A DNA stretch of 64,000 nt from positions 1 to 64,000 of the forward strand of contig CAKZVT010000037.1 of NCBI GenBank assembly GCA_937922435.1, given 5' to 3'. This document shows, piece by piece, positions 16,661-23,347 of the stretch. The translations under genes were made by a program, and so were the position numbers. This DNA is from an uncultured Prevotella sp. (lineage in GTDB: Bacteria > Bacteroidota > Bacteroidia > Bacteroidales > Bacteroidaceae). The notes below the pieces were generated by a model that was not told the origin of the DNA, ran no database searches, and saw only the letters and a list, made by a program, of their open reading frames with translations. How positions within the stretch are numbered: position 1 is the first letter of the stretch; each line of letters starts with the position of its first letter.

Positions 16661-18022
16661 ATGAGAAAGCATAGACATACATATTCGATAGGTAAAAGGT
16701 TGGCCGTGACGGCGGTCATGGCAGGATTGTTTTCAGCTGGAGCGTGGGCCGACGCCGCGGCGGAGGCCGCCACGCCCGCGCTCGACACGGGCAATACGGC
16801 GTGGATGATGGCGGCCACCGCCCTGGTGCTGCTCATGTCTATTCCGGGCATCGCGCTGTTTTACGGCGGTCTGGTAAGGCAGAAGAACGTGCTGAGCGTC
16901 ATCATGCAGACCATGTTCATAGTCGGGGTAATTAGCGTCTTGTGGGTGGCCGTGGGCTATACGTGGGCCTTCGGCACCGGTTTCAAGGAGTCGGGCAACC
17001 CTCTGTTCGCCGTCATCGGCGGCCTGGACAAGGCTTTCCTCTGCGGCATTACGCCGTCGACCGTCACGGCGACAGGCATCCCCGAACTGGTGTTCGTCAT
17101 GTTCCAGTGCATGTTCGCGCTGATTACGCCGGCCTTAATCCTCGGCGCTTTCGCCGAGAGAATAAAGTTCAAGGGCTACATGTTGTTTATAATCTTGTGG
17201 ACGGTGCTGGCCTATTTCCCCATGGCCCACTGGGTATGGGGCGGCGGTTTCTTGCAGGAGATGGGCGCAATCGACTTCGCCGGGGGTACGGTAGTACACA
17301 TCAACGCAGGCATATCGGCGCTCGTCATGGCCCTGCTTATCGGCAAGAGGGAGGACTACAAGGCAGGACATCCCATCACGCCGCACAACATCACCTTCGT
17401 GTTCCTCGGCACTTCGTTCCTCTGGTTGGGATGGTTCGGCTTCAATGCTGGCAGCGGACTGGCCGCCGACGGCCTCGCCGCCAACGCCTTCATGGTGACC
17501 CATGTAGCCACGGCGACCGCCGCCGTGGTGTGGATGGCTATCGACTGGCTGTTCAACAAGAAGCCTACCACCGTGGGAGCATGCACCGGAGCCGTGGCCG
17601 GACTTGTGGCGATAACGCCTGCCGCAGGCTCGACGGGACTGCTCGGAGCGTTTTGCATCGGCCTGATAACCCCCATTATTTGCTTCTTCATGGTGGCTGT
17701 TGTAAAACAGAAGTTCAAGTATGACGACGCGCTCGACGCCTTCGGAGTGCACGGCATCGGCGGCATTGTAGGCTCGGTGCTCACCGGCGTGTTCGCAACC
17801 CGTTTCGTTACGGGCGACGGAGGGGCGGAAGGCGCGCTCTACGGCGACTGGCATCAGCTTGGCGTTCAGGTAGTTGCGACGCTCGTTTCGGTAGTGTTCA
17901 GCGCGGTAGTGACGTTCGTTCTTTACAAGATTGTCGACCGCCTTGTAGGCATAAGGGCTGACAAGCGCGTCGAGGAGGAAGGTCTCGACATCTACGAGCA
18001 CGGCGAGAGCGCGTATAATTAA
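16661..18022 (+). CDS. amtB: Ammonium transporter
   Basis: 453 aa. An N-terminal signal peptide (cleaved near AWA-D, residue 31) is followed by 11 membrane helices. This trimeric channel conducts ammonium/ammonia into the cytoplasm and is blocked by GlnK when nitrogen is plentiful. The two pore histidines are visible in TVVHINAGISALV and DAFGVHGIGGIVG, and the family signature AFAERIKFKGY is present. It is co-transcribed with glnK. A perfect 25-bp inverted repeat follows its stop. Confidence 0.95.
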   Translation: MRKHRHTYSIGKRLAVTAVMAGLFSAGAWADAAAEAATPALDTGNTAWMMAATALVLLMSIPGIALFYGGLVRQKNVLSVIMQTMFIVGVISVLWVAVGYTWAFGTGFKESGNPLFAVIGGLDKAFLCGITPSTVTATGIPELVFVMFQCMFALITPALILGAFAERIKFKGYMLFIILWTVLAYFPMAHWVWGGGFLQEMGAIDFAGGTVVHINAGISALVMALLIGKREDYKAGHPITPHNITFVFLGTSFLWLGWFGFNAGSGLAADGLAANAFMVTHVATATAAVVWMAIDWLFNKKPTTVGACTGAVAGLVAITPAAGSTGLLGAFCIGLITPIICFFMVAVVKQKFKYDDALDAFGVHGIGGIVGSVLTGVFATRFVTGDGGAEGALYGDWHQLGVQVVATLVSVVFSAVVTFVLYKIVDRLVGIRADKRVEEEGLDIYEHGESAYN

Positions 18023-18036
18023 TTAAGAATTAAGAG

Positions 18037-18190
18037 TTGATAATTGAGAATTATGATTACCGTTGAGGATTTAACAATAAATACAGCCATAGAAAGCGAC
18101 GATATTCCGTTTGTCAAAAATCAAGCGACGGAAACAAACCGGGGCGCATGGTTGCAACCATCAGAGGTAATCATAATTCTCAATTATCAA
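18037..18190. repeat. Family I inverted repeat after amtB (I1)
   Basis: Perfect 25-bp arms at 18037-18061 and 18166-18190 (ending ATGATTACC / GGTAATCAT), 15 bp after the amtB stop. Unlike the other three copies it carries a 104-bp core with unrelated sequence, not the 16-23 nt loop seen elsewhere. Confidence 0.75.
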
Positions 18191-18196
18191 CTATAA
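18053..18196 (+). CDS. Doubtful 47-aa open frame within repeat I1
   Basis: The ATG lies inside the left arm and the stop just beyond the right arm. The predicted product begins MITVEDLTINT and ends with VIIILNYQL encoded by the repeat arm. There is no recognisable domain and no ribosome-binding evidence. It may be chance or a remnant of whatever sequence was captured between the arms. Reported only because it is the sole member of the family with an open core. Confidence 0.15.
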   Translation: MITVEDLTINTAIESDDIPFVKNQATETNRGAWLQPSEVIIILNYQL

Positions 18197-18213
18197 ATTA
18201 TCAATTTTAAGAA

Positions 18214-19878
18214 ATGTGTGGCATAGTTTCGATATTCAACATCCGTGAGCAGACGCCGGCCTTGAGGCAGAAGGCGTTGCAGATGAGCGGCAAGCTCCGT
18301 CACCGCGGCCCCGACTGGAGCGGCATTTACTGCGGAGGCACGGCCATCCTGGCGCACGAACGGCTGGCGATTGTCGACCCGGAGTCGGGGCGGCAGCCGC
18401 TTTTCAGCCCTGACAAAAAGCAGGTGTTGGCGGTCAACGGAGAGATTTACAACCATCAGGACATACGCAGCAGGTACAGGGACAAGTACCAATTCCAGAC
18501 CGGGAGCGACTGCGAAGTAATCCTGGCTCTTTACCGTGAACGGGGCGACAAGTTCCTTGACGAGCTTGACGGCATCTTCGCCTTCGCCCTGTATGACGCC
18601 GAACGCGACGACTACCTCATAGCGCGCGACCCTGTGGGGGTCATCCCCCTGTATTACGGACACGACAAGGAGGGGCGGCTCTACGTGGCGAGCGAGCTGA
18701 AGGCTCTTGAAGGACAGTGTGACAGGTATGCGCCGTTTCCGCCCGGCCATGTGCTCACCGGCCGTGACACCATGCCCCGGCGGTATTACCGCAGGGACTG
18801 GTTCAGCTACGACAATGTGAAGGACAACCCGGCCGACGCCGACGAGCTGCGCCGCGCCTTGGAGGCGGCGGTGAGGCGGCAGATGATGAGCGACGTGCCC
18901 TACGGCGTGCTGCTTAGCGGCGGACTGGACTCTTCCATCATCAGCGCGGTGGCGCAGAAGTATGCCAAACGCCGCATAGAGACAGGCGGTGAGGAGGCTG
19001 CCTGGTGGCCGCGCCTGCACTCGTTCGCCGTCGGTCTGCGAGGTGCGCCCGACCTGGAGAAGGCGCGTCTTGTGGCGGAATATATCGGCACGGTGCACCA
19101 CGAAATCAATTACACCATACAGGAGGGGCTTGACGCGCTGAGCGACGTAGTCTACTTCACCGAGACTTACGACGTAACCACCATACGCGCCTCGACTCCC
19201 ATGTACCTGCTGGCACGTGTCATAAAGAGCATGGGCATAAAGATGGTGCTCTCTGGCGAGGGTGCCGACGAGGTGTTTGGCGGCTACCTGTACTTCCACA
19301 AGGCGCCGTCGGCGCGCGCCTTCCATGAGGAGACGGTGCGCAAGCTGTCGAAGCTGCACCTGTACGACTGCCTGCGTGCCAACAAGAGCCTGGCTGCATG
19401 GGGCGTGGAAGGCCGCGTGCCGTTCCTCGACACGGTGTTTCTCGACACGGCGATGCGCCTGAATCCGGAGGCCAAGATGTGTCCGGGCGATGTCATCGAG
19501 AAGCGCATCCTGCGCGAGGCTTTTGCCCCGATGCTGCCAAAGGAAGTGGCGTGGAGGCAGAAAGAGCAGTTTTCCGACGGCGTGGGGTATTCGTGGATTG
19601 ACACCCTGAAGCAGCTCGCGGCCGACAGCGTGAGCGACTATGAGCTTGCACATGCCGCAGAGCGGTTTCCCGTGAATCCGCCACGCAGCAAGGAGGAGTA
19701 CTTTTACCGCACGCTTTTCGCCGCCCACTTCCCCAGCGACAGTGCGGCGATGAGCGTGCCAAGTGTGCCGAGCGTGGCGTGCAGCACGGCAGAGGCGCTG
19801 GCCTGGGACGCGTCTTTCAAGGGCATGAACGAGCCCAGCGGACGCGCCGTAAGCGGCGTTCACGAGCAGGCGTATTGA
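18214..19878 (+). CDS. asnB: Asparagine synthase B (glutamine-hydrolysing)
   Basis: 554 aa. Cys2 after the initiator Met is the amidotransferase nucleophile (MCGIVSIF), with the N-terminal Ntn domain to about residue 200. The ATP-pyrophosphatase loop SGGLDSS lies near residue 236 in the C-terminal synthetase domain. It converts aspartate, glutamine and ATP to asparagine and glutamate in the cytoplasm. It lies downstream of glnK-amtB in the same direction; the 191-bp gap holds repeat I1. It is the third ammonia-assimilating enzyme in the island. Confidence 0.95.
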   Translation: MCGIVSIFNIREQTPALRQKALQMSGKLRHRGPDWSGIYCGGTAILAHERLAIVDPESGRQPLFSPDKKQVLAVNGEIYNHQDIRSRYRDKYQFQTGSDCEVILALYRERGDKFLDELDGIFAFALYDAERDDYLIARDPVGVIPLYYGHDKEGRLYVASELKALEGQCDRYAPFPPGHVLTGRDTMPRRYYRRDWFSYDNVKDNPADADELRRALEAAVRRQMMSDVPYGVLLSGGLDSSIISAVAQKYAKRRIETGGEEAAWWPRLHSFAVGLRGAPDLEKARLVAEYIGTVHHEINYTIQEGLDALSDVVYFTETYDVTTIRASTPMYLLARVIKSMGIKMVLSGEGADEVFGGYLYFHKAPSARAFHEETVRKLSKLHLYDCLRANKSLAAWGVEGRVPFLDTVFLDTAMRLNPEAKMCPGDVIEKRILREAFAPMLPKEVAWRQKEQFSDGVGYSWIDTLKQLAADSVSDYELAHAAERFPVNPPRSKEEYFYRTLFAAHFPSDSAAMSVPSVPSVACSTAEALAWDASFKGMNEPSGRAVSGVHEQAY

Positions 19879-19896
19879 CAGACGGAAGGCTATTGG

Positions 19897-20000
19897 AATT
19901 GAGGATTGAGAATGGTGAATGGAAAATTATGATTACCTTTGTTAGCAGGCTGCCTCAAAGGTAATCATAATTTTCCATTCACCATTCTCAATCCTCAATT
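19897..20000. repeat. Family I perfect 44-bp inverted repeat after asnB (I2)
   Basis: Arms 19897-19940 and 19957-20000 are complementary at all 44 positions, with a 16-nt loop (GTTAGCAGGCTGCCTC), starting 18 bp after the asnB stop. This would make a very stable RNA hairpin. The inner part ATTATGATTACC is shared with the other family I copies; the outer part differs. Confidence 0.85.
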
Positions 20001-20005
20001 TAAAA

Positions 20006-20088
20006 CACGGCAAATTGCCGTGCAAAAGGCCGTTAATTGCAATGCAAAAGGCCGTGTTTTACACTGTAAAACACGGCCTTTTGTAAGG
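20006..20088. repeat. Family A array A5: 22-bp periodic palindromic repeat
   Basis: Cores CACGGCA, GGCCGTT, GGCCGTG and CACGGCC start at 20006, 20028, 20050 and 20072. It follows I2 by 5 bp and lies 18 bp from the miaB stop, between convergent genes. Confidence 0.8.
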
Positions 20089-20106
20089 TTGCTGATTATC
20101 AATGGG

Positions 20107-21492
20107 TTAGCTGTGCGTTACTTCCTCGCCCTTGAGTGTCGCGCTTGAGCTTGACGTTACCTTTACGCGCACGGTGTCGCCGATGCGGTGCGAGCCCTTG
20201 TCGAACACCACGACCTTGTTCTGCGAGGTGCGGCCGAAGAGCTGTTCGCGGCTGCGCTTGCTGTAGCCTTCCACCAGAACGTCGAACTCGCGGCCTACGT
20301 CCATTGCGTTGCGCTCGGCCGAGATGCGCGTCTGCAGCTGTATCATCTCGTTGAGGCGGCGCAGCTTCACTTCTTCGGGCACGTCGTCGGGCAGGTGCTT
20401 TGAGGCGTATGTGCCGGGCCGCTCGCTGTATTTGAACATGAAGGCGGAGTCGTAGCCCACCTCCTTCATCAGTGAGAGCGACAGCCGGTGGTCGTCCTCC
20501 GTCTCGGAGTGGTAGCCCACGAAGATGTCGGTTGTTATGGAGCAGTCGGGTATGATGCGGCGTATGGCCTCCACGCGCCCCATGTACCACTCGCGCGTGT
20601 ACTTCCTGTTCATCAGCTTCAGGATGCGGTCAGAGCCGCTCTGCACGGGCAGGTGGATGTGGCGGCACACGTTTTCGTGGCTCGCGATGACGCGCAGCGT
20701 CTCGTCGCTCATGTCCTTCGGGTGGCTCGTGGTGAAGCGCACGCGCATGTCGGGAAACGTCTCGGCCACGAGGGCGAGGAGCTGGGGGAAGTTGAGTGAA
20801 GAGTGAAGAGTGGAGAGTGAAGAATTTTCATGTTCCGAAGTATTGTATTCTTCACTCTTCACTCTTACTTCTTCACTTAAATAACTGTTCACGTTCTGCC
20901 CCAGGAGCGTCACCTCCTTGTAGCCGCGCGAGTGCAGGTCGGCCACCTCGCGCAGTATGCTCTCGGGATCGCGGCTGCGCTCGCGGCCTCGCGTGTAGGG
21001 CACTATGCAGTAGTGGCAGAAGTTGTTGCAGCCGCGCATTATGCTCACGAAGCCGCCCACGTGCGTGCCGCAGATGCGCTGGGGCACTATGTCGCGGTAG
21101 GTCTCGGTCGTCGACAGCTCTATGTTCATGGCCTTGTGGCCGGTCTCGGCCTGCGCTATTAGGTCGGGCAGGGTGAGGTAAGCGTCGGGTCCTGCTACCA
21201 GGTCGGCGTGGTGATGGTTGATAAGTTCGTCCTTGACGCGCTCGGCCATGCAGCCCAGTACGCCTATGATGAGCCGTCGTCCGCCGCCGCGCATGGCGTT
21301 GAGAGCCTCTAAGCGGTTGAGTATTTTCTGCTCGGCGTTGTCGCGCACGCTGCAAGTGTTGAGGAATACGGCGTCGGCCTCGTCGATGCTTTGGCACACT
21401 TCGTAGCCTGCCATCTTCATTACCGAAGCCACAACCTCGCTGTCGGCCACATTCATTTGGCAGCCGTAGGTTTCTATGTATAGCTTTTTCAT
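20107..21492 (-). CDS. miaB: tRNA-2-methylthio-N6-dimethylallyladenosine synthase with repeat-encoded insert
   Basis: 461 aa from MKKLYIETYGCQM; the frame is open six codons further. It adds the methylthio group to i6A37 of tRNAs. The N-terminal UPF0004 domain carries three cluster cysteines, the radical SAM motif is CNNFCHYC, and a TRAM domain ends the protein. Between LLGQNVNSY and FPQLLALVAE, about residues 205-233, there is an extra stretch of roughly 28 residues (SEEVRVKSEE...STLHSS). It is encoded entirely by a J-type inverted repeat (20794-20879) in frame. The surrounding catalytic domain is intact, so the enzyme is probably functional. Confidence 0.94.
   Translation of the reverse strand: MKKLYIETYGCQMNVADSEVVASVMKMAGYEVCQSIDEADAVFLNTCSVRDNAEQKILNRLEALNAMRGGGRRLIIGVLGCMAERVKDELINHHHADLVAGPDAYLTLPDLIAQAETGHKAMNIELSTTETYRDIVPQRICGTHVGGFVSIMRGCNNFCHYCIVPYTRGRERSRDPESILREVADLHSRGYKEVTLLGQNVNSYLSEEVRVKSEEYNTSEHENSSLSTLHSSLNFPQLLALVAETFPDMRVRFTTSHPKDMSDETLRVIASHENVCRHIHLPVQSGSDRILKLMNRKYTREWYMGRVEAIRRIIPDCSITTDIFVGYHSETEDDHRLSLSLMKEVGYDSAFMFKYSERPGTYASKHLPDDVPEEVKLRRLNEMIQLQTRISAERNAMDVGREFDVLVEGYSKRSREQLFGRTSQNKVVVFDKGSHRIGDTVRVKVTSSSSATLKGEEVTHS
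20794..20879. repeat. J-type inverted repeat inside miaB (J1)
   Basis: Arms of AGTGAAGAGTGAAGA units at 20795-20824 and inverted units at 20848-20878, about 23 nt apart. The length keeps the miaB frame open. The same unit sequence forms the intergenic repeat after upp (60675-60768), so this is a member of an intergenic family that sits inside a gene. Confidence 0.8.
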
Positions 21493-21499
21493 ATTGAAA

Positions 21500-21650
21500 A
21501 CCCACCCCAACCCTCCCGAGGGGAGGGAGTTTGGAATGTATTGAAGGGTGTTGTTGTTATGTTAAAAAAATATTTGCTTATATTTATCTCGTTCTGTTGG
21601 CAAAGCATGTCAAGCCCCCTTCCCTTCGGGAGGGGTTGGGGGTAGGTGGT
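21500..21650. repeat. D-type inverted repeat between bla and miaB
   Basis: Arms CCCACCCCAACCCTCCCGAG... at 21500-21532 and the inverted form at 21613-21650, about 80 bp apart. The right arm overlaps the end of the beta-lactamase gene and supplies its last residues and stop. Confidence 0.7.
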
Positions 21651-22506
21651 TGATTACCTCTTCCGCAATCTCCCTCATGAGACTTGCGTTGCCCTCTGCG
21701 CCCAACTTCGAGTCTTTGATTAGCACGGCGATGTATATGCGTCGGCCGTCGGGCAGGGTTATTACGCCTGCGTCGTTGTCGGCTGTAAGCGTGCCGTCGG
21801 GCAGTGGAAAGCCCGTGCCCGTCTTGTGGGCGAGCGTCATGCCAGGCTTGAGGGCTGCCTTGAGCTTGTTCTGTCCGGTTGAGGTGGAGAGCAGGATGTC
21901 CTTTAACAAGGTGGCGTAAGGCTCTCCGAGGATGTTGCCTTCATACAGTTTCTTGAAGAGCACGGCCACCGACAGCGGCGTAGAGCGGTTGTTGTACGAG
22001 CGCATCGGGTCGGCGTGCATCGAGGCTTCGGTCTCCGTCAGGTTGAAATCCGTCAGCCCTATGCTCCGCATTTCGGCGTTGACGCCCTGTATTCCGCCTG
22101 CAAGGCGTATGATGATGTCGCACGCGTTGTTGTCGCTCTCGGCCACGCTGTAGTGCAGAAGGCTGTCAAACGGCATGGTGAAGTCGCGCCCGGCGTACCG
22201 TTTCAGCATGGGGCTGTAGGTGTCTGTCATCATCTCCCCTGCCATTACAGTAATTGACGTGTCCGTCGGTATGCCGCTGCGCTCCATCTGCCGGAGCGCG
22301 GCTATTGCGCCGTGCAGCTTGAAGACGCTCATCAGGGGATAACCGTCGGCGTCGTTTACGGTGTGCGCCTTGCCGTCGGCAAGCCACGCTACGCCCACCT
22401 CGGCGTGCTTGCCGCCGATGATGTCCTTTACCTTTTGCTCCACGGATTGTGCCGCGGCGAGTGCCGGCAGCATGGCTGCGATGATGGCGGTGACAAGCTT
22501 TCCCAC
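21610..22506 (-). CDS. Class A beta-lactamase
   Basis: 298 aa with signal peptide (cleavage near LAAA-Q, residue 20), so periplasmic. All active-site motifs are present: SVFK (Ser60, Lys63), SDN (Ser124-Asn126), a Glu in TEASM (Glu160) and KTG (Lys228-Gly230, HKTGTG). This arrangement resembles the CfxA/CblA/CepA group of Bacteroidales (subclass A2), so it may be a cephalosporinase; substrate range cannot be read from sequence. The last 11 residues (LPPTPPEGKGA) are encoded by a D-type repeat and probably replaced the original tail. The start is 1 bp after the DUF3108 gene stop, so it is the last gene of that operon. Confidence 0.9.
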   Translation of the reverse strand: MGKLVTAIIAAMLPALAAAQSVEQKVKDIIGGKHAEVGVAWLADGKAHTVNDADGYPLMSVFKLHGAIAALRQMERSGIPTDTSITVMAGEMMTDTYSPMLKRYAGRDFTMPFDSLLHYSVAESDNNACDIIIRLAGGIQGVNAEMRSIGLTDFNLTETEASMHADPMRSYNNRSTPLSVAVLFKKLYEGNILGEPYATLLKDILLSTSTGQNKLKAALKPGMTLAHKTGTGFPLPDGTLTADNDAGVITLPDGRRIYIAVLIKDSKLGAEGNASLMREIAEEVINHLPPTPPEGKGA

Positions 22507-22507
22507 C

Positions 22508-23320
22508 TTACTTTACTTGCGAGTTGATTGGGTTTTTCACGCCCCTCATGCTTGTGAGGAACGCCTTTGCCGAGCCGAATTTCAAGAACATGTCAAGGCG
22601 TATGGGCACATGGTTGGCATCGTCGGTGACGAAGAAGCGTGCGATTTCACGCCATCCCTTCTTTTCCTTTTCAGTATATGACAGTTCGAGGCAACGGTAC
22701 CGCACGCCGTTGTCGGCCTTGATGTTCTTGGTTCCCAAGAGCTTGATTTTCGCCGGGGCAAGTCCGTTGCCGTCGGCAATCTGGAAGTCGACCACGTGTC
22801 CTTTCTTCCAGTTGCCCAGGTCGAAGCTCCTTGCACGCAGAAAGATGTTCATCATGTCGAACACGCACTGTCCCGGAGTAACCGTCCGGCGTTCCTTCCT
22901 GCCGTCCTTGTACAGGCGGCTCTGCGTCACCTGGCACTTTCCGCTGGGATACTTGTACCAAACCTCGTCCACGGTGTAACGTTTCCCCTCCACAGCTCCT
23001 TTGCGGTAATACAGCGGTGCGAGGTCGAGCGACGAGTAGCAAAGCAGCGTGTCGCGCATCATGAAGATTTTGTCCATCTTGCTGTTGCCCCTCGTCGTGA
23101 GGCTGGCACGGTAGGCGTTCTGGCCTCCGTACTTGCTTTGCACAACGTACATGGAGGCCGTGCCGACCTTGACCCATACGAACTTCCAGTTGTAGTAGAG
23201 GTTGTATGACAGGAATTCGCCTGCCTTGAACGCCGTGTTCTTGAATGTGCACTGCGCTGCCGACGTGCCGGCCATGCACAGCATGACCGCCGTCAGGATA
23301 AAGGTTTTCAGGTGTTTCAT
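22508..23320 (-). CDS. DUF3108 domain exported protein
   Basis: 270 aa with a signal peptide (MKHLKTFILTAVMLCMAGTSAAQ). The remainder matches the general pattern of DUF3108 proteins: FKAGEFLSYNLYYNWKFVWVKVGTA near the start, and a central MNIFLRAR segment. It is probably periplasmic. Function unknown. It lies 27 bp downstream of the Ig-like lipoprotein gene and directly upstream of the beta-lactamase gene. Confidence 0.8.
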   Translation of the reverse strand: MKHLKTFILTAVMLCMAGTSAAQCTFKNTAFKAGEFLSYNLYYNWKFVWVKVGTASMYVVQSKYGGQNAYRASLTTRGNSKMDKIFMMRDTLLCYSSLDLAPLYYRKGAVEGKRYTVDEVWYKYPSGKCQVTQSRLYKDGRKERRTVTPGQCVFDMMNIFLRARSFDLGNWKKGHVVDFQIADGNGLAPAKIKLLGTKNIKADNGVRYRCLELSYTEKEKKGWREIARFFVTDDANHVPIRLDMFLKFGSAKAFLTSMRGVKNPINSQVK

Positions 23321-23347
23321 ACGCGTTTCACTCCCTATGTTTTCGTG

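Noticed and set aside
18187..19863. Long open frame (558 codons) on the minus strand opposite asnB
   Set aside because: asnB on the plus strand has all family motifs; the antisense frame is His/Arg/Val-rich and is explained by high GC at third codon positions.
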